Source of the DNA: Streptomyces sp. NBC_00377
GTDB lineage: Bacteria > Actinomycetota > Actinomycetes > Streptomycetales > Streptomycetaceae
DNA: 64,000 nucleotides
Assembly (NCBI RefSeq): GCF_036075115.1
Contig: NZ_CP107958.1
Location: forward strand, 5,022,001-5,086,000
Direction of reading: 5' to 3'
Shown here: in pieces, positions 48,976 to 57,552 of the stretch
How positions within the stretch are numbered: the first letter of the stretch is position 1
Layout of the letters: each line of letters opens with the position of its first letter
Notes under the pieces: model-generated
Seen by the model: only the letters and a program-made list of their open reading frames with translations
What the model was told of the DNA's origin: nothing
The model's database searches: none
Position numbers and translations under genes: made by a program

Positions 48976-50622
48976 TCAGGCCTCCTCCGCCAGCAGCTCG
49001 TCCGCGTCCATGATCCGGTACGCGTAGCCCTGCTCCGCCAGGAAGCGCTGGCGGTGCGCCGCGAAGTCCTGGTCGAGGGTGTCCCGCGCCACCACCGAGT
49101 AGAAGTGGGCCTGGTGGCCGTCCGCCTTGGGGCGCAGCACACGACCGAGGCGCTGGGCCTCCTCCTGACGGGAACCGAAGGTGCCCGAGACCTGGACGGC
49201 GACCGTCGCCTCCGGCAGGTCGATCGAGAAGTTCGCCACCTTGGACACCACCAGCACGCTGATCTCACCCTCCCGGAAGGCGTCGAACAGCTTCTCCCGC
49301 TGGGCGTTGGAGGTCTCGCCCTTGATCACCGGGGCGCCCAGGTGTTCGCCCAGCTCGTCCAGCTGGTCGATGTACTGGCCGATGACGAGGATCTGCTGCC
49401 CCGCGAAACGGCGGACGATCGCCTCCGTCACCTTCCGCTTCGTCGCCGTCGTCGCACAGAAGCGGTACTTCTCCTCCGCCTCGGCGGTCGCGTACGCCAG
49501 CCGCTCCGAGTCCGTCAGGTTCACCCGGACCTCGACGCAGTCCGCGGGCGCGATGTAGCCCTGCGCCTCGATCTCCTTCCACGGCGCGTCGAACCGCTTC
49601 GGCCCGATCAGCGAGAACACGTCCGACTCGCGGCCGTCCTCGCGGACCAGGGTCGCGGTCAGACCGAGGCGCCGACGCGCCTGGAGATCCGCCGTGAACT
49701 TGAAGACCGGCGCCGGCAGCAGGTGCACCTCGTCGTAGAGGATCAGCCCCCAGTCCCGGGAGTCGAACAGCTCCAGGTGCGGGTAGACGCCCTTCCGCCG
49801 GGTCGTCAGCACCTGGTACGTGGCGATGGTGACGGGCCGGATCTCCTTGCGCGTCCCGCTGTACTCGCCGATCTCCTCCTCGGTCAGCGACGTCCGCTTC
49901 ACCAGCTCGTGCTTCCACTGCCGCGCCGAGACCGTGTTCGTGACGAGGATCAGCGTGGTCGACTTCGCCTGGGCCATCGCCCCGGCGCCGACAAGGGTCT
50001 TGCCCGCACCGCACGGCAGGACCACGACGCCGCTGCCGCCGTGCCAGAAGTTCTCCACCGCCTGCTTCTGGTACGGCCTGAGCGCCCAGCCGTCCTCGGC
50101 CAGCTCGATCGGGTGCGCCTCGCCGTCGACGTACCCCGCGAGGTCCTCGGCCGGCCAGCCCAGCTTCAGCAGCGTCTGCTTGATCTGCCCGCGCTCGGAG
50201 GGGTGCACGGCGACACTGTCCGGATCGATCCGGACGCCGACCAGCGGAGCGACCCGCTTGGAGCGCAGGATCTCCTCCAGCACCGGCCGGTCGGTGGTGG
50301 TGAGCACCAGCCCGTGCGCGGGGTGCTTGCTCAGGGTCAGCCGGCCGTAGCGATCCATCGTCTCGGCGATGTCGACGAGCAGCGCGTGCGGCACCGGGTA
50401 ACGGCTGTACTGCACCAGCGCGTCCACGACCTGTTCGGCGTCGTGCCCGGCCGCCCGGGCGTTCCACAGGCCCAGCGGCGTCAACCGGTAGGTGTGGATG
50501 TGCTCCGGCGCCCGCTCCAGCTCCGCGAACGGTGCGATGGCACGACGGCACTCGTCCGCCTGCTCGTGGTCGACTTCCAGGAGCAGAGTCTTGTCCGACT
50601 GGACGATCAGCGGTCCATTCAC
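48976..50622 (-). CDS. DNA repair helicase XPB (superfamily 2)
   Basis: 548 residues. An N-terminal damage-recognition-like domain precedes motifs Q/I (YQKQAVENF, VVLPCGAGKT), II (LILYDEVHLLP, a DEVH box), III (GLTATLVREDG) and the second RecA domain (IGQYIDQLDELG, QRLGRVLRPK). Bacterial XPB unwinds DNA in repair, with a nuclease partner (Bax1) in archaea. The GTG at 50622 was chosen: GAAAGGG lies 9 bases upstream and the conserved protein begins NGPLIVQSDKTLLLEVD. The ATG at 50631 would sit directly on that ribosome binding site. Confidence 0.92.
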   Translation of the reverse strand: MNGPLIVQSDKTLLLEVDHEQADECRRAIAPFAELERAPEHIHTYRLTPLGLWNARAAGHDAEQVVDALVQYSRYPVPHALLVDIAETMDRYGRLTLSKHPAHGLVLTTTDRPVLEEILRSKRVAPLVGVRIDPDSVAVHPSERGQIKQTLLKLGWPAEDLAGYVDGEAHPIELAEDGWALRPYQKQAVENFWHGGSGVVVLPCGAGKTLVGAGAMAQAKSTTLILVTNTVSARQWKHELVKRTSLTEEEIGEYSGTRKEIRPVTIATYQVLTTRRKGVYPHLELFDSRDWGLILYDEVHLLPAPVFKFTADLQARRRLGLTATLVREDGRESDVFSLIGPKRFDAPWKEIEAQGYIAPADCVEVRVNLTDSERLAYATAEAEEKYRFCATTATKRKVTEAIVRRFAGQQILVIGQYIDQLDELGEHLGAPVIKGETSNAQREKLFDAFREGEISVLVVSKVANFSIDLPEATVAVQVSGTFGSRQEEAQRLGRVLRPKADGHQAHFYSVVARDTLDQDFAAHRQRFLAEQGYAYRIMDADELLAEEA

Positions 50623-50783
50623 GTACGCCATCCCTTTCGCACGGGCCAAACCTCCAGTGTGCCGTACGCCGTCCTCATACGGTGGTCCGCTGCCTCCCGG
50701 GGCCCCCGCGCAACCCTGTCCGCCCTTTGCGTGTCTGACCCGGGGAGCAGCGCGATGGGCGCGACGCGGTGGGGAGTCACGGT

Positions 50784-51338
50784 ATGTCGGTCCTGTCGTT
50801 CCGCAGGGGCGCGGTCGGTGTGGGAGCCGCGGCGGTGCTGGCGGCCACCGGTACCTGGGTCATGTGGCCCGGGGGCATCGACGGTCGGCTGTGGGGCGAG
50901 GTACGGCCGGTGATCGAGGCCAGGATCGCGGCAGAGTCGCACGGCAGCGGCTACGGCGGGAGCGTGCCCGCGATCGAGGCGCGCTGGTTCTGCCAGGCGA
51001 AGGCGCTCGAACTGGAGCGGCACGGGGACGAGGTGCGGGCCGGCGTCAACGCGCTGTGCGTCCGCTACGGGGTGCGGGACGACATCCTGGTGGAGTGCGG
51101 TGCCGGGCAGTACCCGCAGGTGGTGCGCCTGGAGCGGGACGAGGCGGCCGCCGGGGGCTACCGGGTCGTGGCCCGGGAGGAACCGCCGGACGGCGACGGC
51201 TACGGGCGCTGGACGGATTCCCACTTCGGGGTCTTCACCAGGTCGTCCCTCCATCATCCGATGTCGTCCCGGGCCCTGGAGGCCACGGCCCGCGCCCACT
51301 TCGGCCTGCCGGCGGACGCGGGCGTCGGCGAATGCTGA
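50784..51338 (+). CDS. secreted or membrane-anchored hypothetical protein
   Basis: 184 residues. A basic start and hydrophobic segment (GAVGVGAAAVLAATGTWVMW, about 10-30) act as signal anchor or signal peptide. The exported part has three cysteines (WFCQAK, ALCVRY, VECGAG) and no catalytic motif. GGGGAG lies 7 bases before the ATG. The function is unknown. Confidence 0.7.
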   Translation: MSVLSFRRGAVGVGAAAVLAATGTWVMWPGGIDGRLWGEVRPVIEARIAAESHGSGYGGSVPAIEARWFCQAKALELERHGDEVRAGVNALCVRYGVRDDILVECGAGQYPQVVRLERDEAAAGGYRVVAREEPPDGDGYGRWTDSHFGVFTRSSLHHPMSSRALEATARAHFGLPADAGVGEC

Positions 51339-51860
51339 ACAGCCGGCCTCCGGCCGCCCGCCGTCCGTCCCCTGGACCGACGTGCAGGGCGGCCGGCGGT
51401 CAGCGTCAGGCGCCCCCCGGGCCCGACGCCCCACCGGCCAGACGATCGTGAGCCCGGCGGCCACGGCTCCGGTCCCCCCGGTCAGGTGGCTGCGGGGCAC
51501 GGCTGTGAGTCCGGGGCCCGTCGGTCCGGTGGCCGTCAGAGTTCCGGCGGCTATGGGTCCCGTGCCTCCCGGTCAGGTGGCTGCGGGGCACGGCTGTGAG
51601 TCCGGCGCGCCCTCGGTCGGCGGCCTTCAGAGTTTCGGCGGCCACGGGCCCGGCGCCCGTCGGTCCGGCGGCCGTCAGAGTTCCGGCGGCTGCGGGTTCC
51701 GTGTCCCCCGGTCAGGCCGCTGTGATCCGGCGCCTGACGGTCGGGCGGTCGTCAGAGTTCCGGCGGTCATGGGTCCGGTGCCCACCGGTCAGGCGCCCAC
51801 CGGTCAGCGGCTGCGGTCAGGCGGCCGTCGGTCCCGTGGGCGGGGCAGCCCGGGAAGGGG
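51339..51860. repeat. gap filled with irregular tandem repeats (about 91 bp)
   Basis: GGTCAGGTGGCTGCGGGGCA and its continuation recur at 51480 and 51571, 91 bp apart. GTCAGAGTTCCGGCGG occurs at 51535, 51674 and 51751, with a variant (TTCAGAGTTTCGGCGG) at 51626. The whole 500-bp gap consists of decayed copies. No gene is supported on either strand. Confidence 0.75.
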
Positions 51861-54458
51861 TCAGTCATCCACCAGTTCGGAGACGCCTGTGATCCGGTGC
51901 AGCGGGTACGTGCGGACCTCGTCGGCCGTGTGGTCGTAGGCCGTCACGAAGCCGCCCTCCACCCGGACCGGGGCGATGACGCGCTGGCTTGCGGTCCCCT
52001 CCGCGTTGACGTAGCCGATCCACAGGGCCTCGCCGGTGAGGACGGCGGCCTGCATGGTGGCCAGCGTCTCGGCCGAGCTGGTCCGGGGAAGTTCGCCGGG
52101 GGCGAGGCGGGCGGCGTCCTCCGTCGGTTTGCGGGGGGCCGTGGCGGCCAGGTCACCGGCCCGGATCGCGCGGATCGCCGCGCCGAGAAGCGTCGTGTCG
52201 GGCACCGGCGGGCCGTCCGGCACCGGCTCCGGAGCCGTGCGCGGCGGCGTGCGATGGGCGTGGGCACGGGTGATCAGGACATCCCCCTCGGCGGACTCGG
52301 CAGCCGGCGCGAAGCCCATCGCCCGCAGACCGTCGAGCAGAGCCCCCGGGTCGGCCTGGGCCGCGAGCACCGTCGGGGCCAGCCGGCGCAGGCGCAGGCC
52401 GGCGGCGCGCTTGTCGGCGAGGATCTCGTTCAGCAGAGCGTCGTCGTCGCAACGGACGTAGGCCGAGGCCGCGCCCACCCGGAGATGACCGTGCCGACGG
52501 GCCACGTCGTCGATCAGATACGCCAGCGGCTGCGGCACCGGCGTACGGGAGTGCTCGGCGAGGAAGGCTTGCAGGTCGGAGGCGCTGCGGCCGGCGTCCA
52601 GGGCGCGGCGCACCGAACCGGGCGTGAAGCGGTAGACGGTCGCCCCGCCCTTGGACTCGACGTCCGCGAGGACGCTGAGCACATCGGCCAGCGGGCGCCG
52701 CAACGGGCCGGGCGCGACCGCGGTCAGGTCGGCCTGGAGCAGGACGTGGTCCAGCGGCTCGGGGAGGAGCGGGGTGAGCAGACGGGCGGCGGCCGCGGTG
52801 GCCACAGCCTGCTCGGGAGCCGAGAGCGGCGCGGCAGGGCCGGCGGAGACGGGACGGTGGTGCGCGGGCAGCTTGTCGCCGGGCCCGGTCGGGCCGTCCC
52901 CAGCGCCGGTGGCGGCGGCGGCCGGTTTAGCCGCTGACCGCGCCCCAAGCAGAGCCCGCCCGTGCGACGACAGCGCGCCCCGGCCGGTCACACCCAGCAG
53001 TTCGGCCTCCGTCAGGGTCCAGCGGGCCAGCCGGGAGCGCAGGTCGTCGTCGCCCTGGGCGCCCTGGGCTGCGGAACCCTGAGGAAGCTGCTGACCCTGC
53101 GGCCCGCGCAGCGGGCGCTCCCAGCGCAGCCGGGCCAGCACCGCTTCCGCGTCCGGTGCGGCGCCCTCGGGCAGGCCGGCCAGCAGGGTCAGCACCCGGT
53201 GTCGCACCTCGGGCGCCGCCGACCGGTCCAGGCCCGGCCCCAGCGCCGACAGCGCCCGCTCCTTGAGATCCCGGCCGCCGACCACCCCGGACGTCCGGGT
53301 CGCCGTCAGCCACGCCTGCGCGAGCTGCGCCCACCGGTCGGCGGGCGGACGCTCCAGCCACTCGTCGTACTCGGGGGTCGCCGCGTACCGCTCGTCGGCC
53401 TCGCCGTCGGAGGCCAGCAGCCCGGCCGCGTACGCCAACTCGACCCAGAACGCGGCCATCGGCTCGGACACGTCGAGGGCGACGGCCGTCCGCTTGAGGT
53501 CCCGCACGCTCAGCCCACCGGCCCGCAGGACGGCGGGCCCGCCCTCGTGCCAGTCCTTCAGCAGCTCCTCCACGGTCGTCAGCGCCGTGTACGCCTGACC
53601 GGCCGCCGTCGCGTCCACCACCTGGGGACGATGGGCGACCAGCGCCTCGACGGTGGGCGGCACGGGTTCCGGCGTGCGGTGGGCCCGGCCCTCGCGCAGA
53701 TGCAGGGCGACCTCGCGGGGGAGTACGACGGTGCCGGGCGCCGTCGGCAGCAGCAGCCCGCGATCGAGCAGCCAGCGCAGGCGCGCCGCCGGGTCCGCCG
53801 TGACCTGCCCGTACGGCGGCCCCCACATCAGCCGCCTCAGCACGTCGACGGAGTCGGCGGGCGCCTTCGCGAGCAGCGCGGCCATCTTCCTGCGATGGGT
53901 GAACAGGGAGGTGAGCGCGCCGACGGCGGACACCGAGTCGTGCGTGGAGGGCAGCCCGGCCGTCGTCACGAGCTCCTGGATCCGGCCCGGTGACATGCCC
54001 GCGGTCGCCTCTCGGACGCTCGGCCCGAGCCCTGTCGGGGACGGGTGCTGGGCGGACGGCGCGAGCAGTTCACGGGCGGTCCGCACGAGACGGAGGCTGC
54101 CTTCGTCTCCCCAGACCAGGGCCTGTTCCCGCAGGGCCGCGAGGGCGCCGGGCAGCGCGTCGGCGACGGCCGGGTCGCGCGCGTCGCCCGCCATCAGCCC
54201 GAGCAGCTCGTCGTACGTCGCCGGGTCGCCGGCCACGGCCAGCGCCTCCGCGGTCTGGAGGGCGAACCGGTCGAGCCGCTCCAGCGCGCGGACGACGGAG
54301 GCGCGGGTGCCCGCCCGGGTGGCGAGCTGGGTGAGGTCGGTGGGGACCGGGGTGATGAGGTCGGGGCGGGCGCGCAGCAGCGCGGCCAGGGAAGCGTCGT
54401 CCCGGGCGCGGAGCGCTGCCGCCAGGGAGCGGGGGGCGCGCTGGTCCTCGGTGCTCAT
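51861..54458 (-). CDS. helicase-associated protein with XPB-like C-terminal and WYL-type domains
   Basis: 865 residues. The N-terminal 500 residues are helical repeats without ATPase motifs (LAAALRARDDASLAALLRAR, VVRALERLDRFALQTAEALA). Residues about 590-720 form the domain termed Helicase_C_3 / XPB-Ssl2-like (LLQADLTAVAPGPL, DVLSVLADVESKGGATVYRFT). The C-terminus (VLTGEALWIGYVNAEGTASQ) is WYL-like, perhaps a ligand or nucleic-acid sensor. It lies near the XPB gene on the same strand, and the two are candidate partners. The ATG at 54458 begins MSTEDQRAPRSLAAAL. Confidence 0.85.
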   Translation of the reverse strand: MSTEDQRAPRSLAAALRARDDASLAALLRARPDLITPVPTDLTQLATRAGTRASVVRALERLDRFALQTAEALAVAGDPATYDELLGLMAGDARDPAVADALPGALAALREQALVWGDEGSLRLVRTARELLAPSAQHPSPTGLGPSVREATAGMSPGRIQELVTTAGLPSTHDSVSAVGALTSLFTHRRKMAALLAKAPADSVDVLRRLMWGPPYGQVTADPAARLRWLLDRGLLLPTAPGTVVLPREVALHLREGRAHRTPEPVPPTVEALVAHRPQVVDATAAGQAYTALTTVEELLKDWHEGGPAVLRAGGLSVRDLKRTAVALDVSEPMAAFWVELAYAAGLLASDGEADERYAATPEYDEWLERPPADRWAQLAQAWLTATRTSGVVGGRDLKERALSALGPGLDRSAAPEVRHRVLTLLAGLPEGAAPDAEAVLARLRWERPLRGPQGQQLPQGSAAQGAQGDDDLRSRLARWTLTEAELLGVTGRGALSSHGRALLGARSAAKPAAAATGAGDGPTGPGDKLPAHHRPVSAGPAAPLSAPEQAVATAAAARLLTPLLPEPLDHVLLQADLTAVAPGPLRRPLADVLSVLADVESKGGATVYRFTPGSVRRALDAGRSASDLQAFLAEHSRTPVPQPLAYLIDDVARRHGHLRVGAASAYVRCDDDALLNEILADKRAAGLRLRRLAPTVLAAQADPGALLDGLRAMGFAPAAESAEGDVLITRAHAHRTPPRTAPEPVPDGPPVPDTTLLGAAIRAIRAGDLAATAPRKPTEDAARLAPGELPRTSSAETLATMQAAVLTGEALWIGYVNAEGTASQRVIAPVRVEGGFVTAYDHTADEVRTYPLHRITGVSELVDD

Positions 54459-54478
54459 CTTGCCCACGGTAGCGGTTG

Positions 54479-54556
54479 GCGCCCTCCGGGGGCTGCGCCC
54501 CCGGACCCCCGCGTCGGCCCTGAAAGGGCCTCGTCCTCAATCGCCGGACGGGCTGA
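54479..54556. repeat. common Streptomyces dispersed intergenic repeat
   Basis: The segment has GGGGGCTGCGCCCCCGGACC and GTCCTCAATCGCCGGACGGG, both parts of a hairpin-rich repeat found between many Streptomyces genes (recognised from memory). It runs directly into the 42-bp tandem array. Confidence 0.6.
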
Positions 54557-54740
54557 CAGGTACGGGCCGACGCCGCATCGCGGGCCGGGCAGGGCTGACG
54601 GGTGCGGGCCGACGCCGCATGGCGGGCCGGGCAGGGCTGACGGGTACGGGCCGACGCCGCATCGCGGGCCGGGCAGGGCTGACGGGTACGGGCCGACGCC
54701 GCATCGCGGGCGCGGCAGGGCTGACGGGTGCGGGCCGGTG
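54551..54740. repeat. 42-bp tandem repeats
   Basis: Units start at 54551, 54593, 54635 and 54677, with a partial fifth at 54719. Each begins GCTGAC(G/A)GGT(A/G)CGGGCC and continues with GACGCCGCATCGCGGG. The period (14 codons) leaves frames open on both strands. The remaining gap to 54935 is GC-rich and empty of genes. Confidence 0.85.
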
Positions 54741-54935
54741 CCTGCCACCCGCCCCGGCAGGGCCGGTCGGCCCGGGCGGTTGCCGGACCGCCCGCCCCGG
54801 CGCGGCTGATGGGTGCGGGCGCCGCCGAGCCACCGGCGCTCGCGGCGCTTTCGGCACGGGCGGTGCGGGGCGGGTGTTGGGGTGTTGGGGTTTTGGTGGG
54901 CCGGTTTGTGGAGGGCTGCGCGGTAGCGTCTTCCC

Positions 54936-55946
54936 GTGGGGATCGAGAGCGACCAAGTCGTCTACGAGTATCTGAGCCGGGTCGGGGATGTGGCGCAGCA
55001 GCGGCAGTTGCCGTCGGCCACGCGGATGCGGCTCGTCTCCGAGCTGCGCAACGAGATCGACCGGCGCCGGGCGAAGGCCGCCGTCGACTCTCCCGCGGCC
55101 GTCCGCCGCATCATCGACCGCCTGGGCAGCCCCGACGACATCGTCGCGGCGGCGGCCGACCGGGGCGGTGACGCGCCGCAGCCGCCGGCGCCCTCCGTGC
55201 CCGTGCAACGCGACCGGGAGGACGAGCCGGAGCGGCCGAAGGGGATCCGGCGGGCCGTGCCACGGCCGCGGGCCGGCGCGCCGAACCCCGCCGCCCCTTC
55301 CGACGCGGCCTCCCCGCCGCACCGCGCGCCCCTGCACGAGCTGGGCGACACCCGCGGGACGCCCGACTGGTGGCTGAACGAGCCGACGCCCCTGGGCATC
55401 GGCGAGGACGTGCCGGGCTTCGTCGGCGGCGTGGAGATCGCGGACCTGCTCAAGCCTCCGCAGGCGAGGAAGCCCGCGCCGGAGGGGGACGAGCGGGTCG
55501 CGGTGGACGCGGCAGCCGGAAGCGGGGACGGGGGAGAGGACGCGGACGGAGCCGACGGCCGCCCGCGCCGCCGTCGGCTCCGGCTGCGCCGGCCCTCCGG
55601 CGAGCGGGCCCGGTGGAGCAACCCCCTGCTGCTGATCGCCGCCTGCTGTCTCGTCGCCGGCGCGGTGCTCGGGAACTGGTTCGCCCTGATCCTCGGGTGG
55701 CTCATCGCCTACGCCTCGCGCCGGCTGACCGAGCGGGAGACGAAGTTCGCCGTCATATGGCTGCCGGGGCTCGCGCTCACGGCCGGGCTCGTCTGGCTGT
55801 GGGGACGGTCCGAGGGGCGCTGGGGCGACCCCATCGCCGAAGGGCACATGAACGACGCCGTCGCCCAGACCTGGCCCTGGGTGATCCGGGGCGCGGCCGT
55901 GGCGTCGGCACTGTTCCTGGTGTGGCGGTCACAGAAGCCGAGGTAG
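54936..55946 (+). CDS. integral membrane protein with HAAS-like N-terminal domain
   Basis: 336 residues from a GTG start. The first 75 residues (YEYLSRVGDVAQQRQLPS, LVSELRNEIDRRR, IIDRLGSPDDIVAAAADR) form a HAAS/permease-prefix-like domain, known to pair with PadR regulators or sit before transporters. A long Pro/Ala-rich linker (80-240) follows, then about four helices (RWSNPLLLIAACCLVAGAVLG onward). The role is unknown; no PadR gene is adjacent. Confidence 0.75.
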   Translation: MGIESDQVVYEYLSRVGDVAQQRQLPSATRMRLVSELRNEIDRRRAKAAVDSPAAVRRIIDRLGSPDDIVAAAADRGGDAPQPPAPSVPVQRDREDEPERPKGIRRAVPRPRAGAPNPAAPSDAASPPHRAPLHELGDTRGTPDWWLNEPTPLGIGEDVPGFVGGVEIADLLKPPQARKPAPEGDERVAVDAAAGSGDGGEDADGADGRPRRRRLRLRRPSGERARWSNPLLLIAACCLVAGAVLGNWFALILGWLIAYASRRLTERETKFAVIWLPGLALTAGLVWLWGRSEGRWGDPIAEGHMNDAVAQTWPWVIRGAAVASALFLVWRSQKPR

Positions 55947-55978
55947 GAGGATCGCACCGGCCCGGCAGAATGGGCCGC

Positions 55979-56617
55979 ATGACGTCACCCGTGCTCACCG
56001 TCGGCTTCGACCTCGACATGACCCTCATCGACTCCAGGCCCGGCATCCGCGCCACCTACGTGGCGCTCGCCGAGCGGACGGGGACGTACATCGACGCCGA
56101 TGCGGTGGTCACCCGGCTCGGGCCGCCGCCCGAGACGGAGCTGGCCCGCTGGTACCCGGCGGAGCGGGTGGCGGCCGTGGCCGACCTCTACCGCTCGCTG
56201 TACCCCGAGCACGGCGTCACGGGCGCGACCGCGCTGCCCGGCGCCCGGGAGTCGATCGCGGCGGTGCGGGCGGCCGGCGGGCAGGCGATCATCGTCACCG
56301 CCAAGCACCAGCCGAACGCCGAACTCCACGTGGAGCATCTGCGTCTGGCCCCCGACGCGGTCATAGGCGACCTGTGGGCCGAGGAGAAGGCGCGGGCGCT
56401 GCGTGAGCACGGCGCGAGCGTCTATGTCGGCGACCACGTGGGCGACATACGCGGCGCGCGTGCCGCCGGGGCGCTGTCGGTCACCGTGCCGACGGGGCCG
56501 ATCGGTGCGGAGGAACTGCGGACCGCCGGTGCGGATGTCGTGCTCACCGACCTGACCGAATTCCCCGCGTGGCTCTCCGGCCACCTCGAGGCCTACCGGA
56601 GCGCACCCCGCGCCTGA
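55979..56617 (+). CDS. HAD family hydrolase (phosphoglycolate phosphatase-like)
   Basis: 212 residues. Motif I is GFDLDMTLIDSRPG with the nucleophile Asp in DLDMT, motif II VTAKHQP, and motif III VYVGDHVGDIRGARAAG. The cap is of the C1 type. The substrate is a small phosphate ester, not identified. The ATG at 55979 was chosen; one nine bases upstream is possible. Its 3' end overlaps the convergent small membrane protein gene by 25 bp. Confidence 0.85.
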   Translation: MTSPVLTVGFDLDMTLIDSRPGIRATYVALAERTGTYIDADAVVTRLGPPPETELARWYPAERVAAVADLYRSLYPEHGVTGATALPGARESIAAVRAAGGQAIIVTAKHQPNAELHVEHLRLAPDAVIGDLWAEEKARALREHGASVYVGDHVGDIRGARAAGALSVTVPTGPIGAEELRTAGADVVLTDLTEFPAWLSGHLEAYRSAPRA

Positions 56618-56844
56618 CGCCGGCCCGCGGCGACCGATCGCAGGACACCGGCGCCCGCGACGAGGAACCCGACGCCCATGAGCATGCTCAATCCGAACAT
56701 GTATGTGGGAAAAGGCTTCGTGTGGAGGAGAAGGGGGGCGACCGTGACCAGTGTGGCCACGGCGCCGACGAAGAACACGACGGCACCGGCCCGGATCAGT
56801 CGGTCTCCGGGAGCGGCGGAATTCGTTTGGGTTTTGTCACGCAC
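56593..56844 (-). CDS. small two-helix membrane protein
   Basis: 83 residues from a GTG start. Two hydrophobic segments (GAVVFFVGAVATLVTVAPLL and MFGLSMLMGVGFLVAGAGVL) are separated by a short polar loop. The function is unknown; similar small proteins are common in Streptomyces. Confidence 0.65.
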   Translation of the reverse strand: MRDKTQTNSAAPGDRLIRAGAVVFFVGAVATLVTVAPLLLHTKPFPTYMFGLSMLMGVGFLVAGAGVLRSVAAGRRQARGALR

Positions 56845-56924
56845 CGGACCAGGGTAGTTCCCCGCCCGAAGGAACAACCGGGGGACGTCTTGTCACCGGC
56901 CCGAAGACCATTAGCCTTGGTACC

Positions 56925-56946
56925 GGCGGGTCGTGGTCGACCCGCC
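56925..56946. other. hairpin in the leader region of the cold-shock gene
   Basis: GGCGGGTCG-TGGT-CGACCCGCC is a perfect 9-bp stem, followed at about 56977-56993 by a second hairpin (TTCCCGA/TCGGGAA). Both may belong to a long structured 5' leader or to termination of earlier transcripts. Confidence 0.4.
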
Positions 56947-57027
56947 CGACTGCTATCAAGAGCCGTTCAGAGTTGTTTCCCGAACTCGGGAAGCAGCTTT
57001 CCGACGAGTACGAGGACGAGGACAGAC

Positions 57028-57051
57028 GTGCCTACCGGCCAGGTCAAGTGA
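57028..57051 (+). CDS. seven-codon upstream ORF duplicating the cold-shock gene start
   Basis: GTG followed by codons for PTGQVK and a TGA stop repeats the first codons of the downstream gene (MPTGKVKW), with the Trp codon TGG changed to TGA. It is preceded at 57012-57021 by GAGGACGAGG, which also precedes the true gene at 57111-57120. It is either a relic of a short tandem duplication or a translated leader; expression is not shown. Confidence 0.5.
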   Translation: MPTGQVK

Positions 57052-57128
57052 TTCCGCTGAGCACGGACTGTTCCGCCAGTTTCCCAAGAGCCATCCTGCT
57101 CCGACACACCGAGGACGAGGTCACACCC

Positions 57129-57512
57129 ATGCCGACGGGCAAGGTCAAGTGGTTTAACACAGAGAAGGGCTTCGGCTTTCTCTCCCGTGACGACGGCGGT
57201 GACGTCTTCGTCCATTCCTCCGTCCTGCCTGCCGGAGTCGAGGCGCTGAAGCCGGGTCAGCGAGTGGAGTTCGGCGTCGTCGCCGGACAGCGCGGCGACC
57301 AGGCACTCTCCGTCGTCATTCTCGACCCGACCCCGTCGGTCGCCGCCGCACAGCGCAAGAAGCCCGACGAACTGGCTTCCATCGTCCAGGACCTGACCAC
57401 GCTTCTCGAGAACATCACCCCGATGCTGGAGAAGGGCCGTTACCCGGAGAGGACCTCCGGCAAGCAGATCGCCGGTCTACTGCGCGCGGTGGCCGACCAG
57501 TTGGACGTCTGA
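57129..57512 (+). CDS. cold-shock protein with C-terminal extension
   Basis: 127 residues. A cold-shock domain (1-66: KGFGFLSRDDGGDVFVHSSV contains RNP1 and RNP2) is followed by about 60 extra residues (DELASIVQDLTTLLENITPM), helical and absent from the usual 67-residue Csp. This long form is typical of one actinobacterial Csp group. GAGGACGAGG lies 8 bases before the ATG and is part of the duplicated start segment. Confidence 0.92.
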   Translation: MPTGKVKWFNTEKGFGFLSRDDGGDVFVHSSVLPAGVEALKPGQRVEFGVVAGQRGDQALSVVILDPTPSVAAAQRKKPDELASIVQDLTTLLENITPMLEKGRYPERTSGKQIAGLLRAVADQLDV

Positions 57513-57552
57513 CCGGAATCCGCCGACGGCGCCGACGGTAAAGCGTCGTCCG

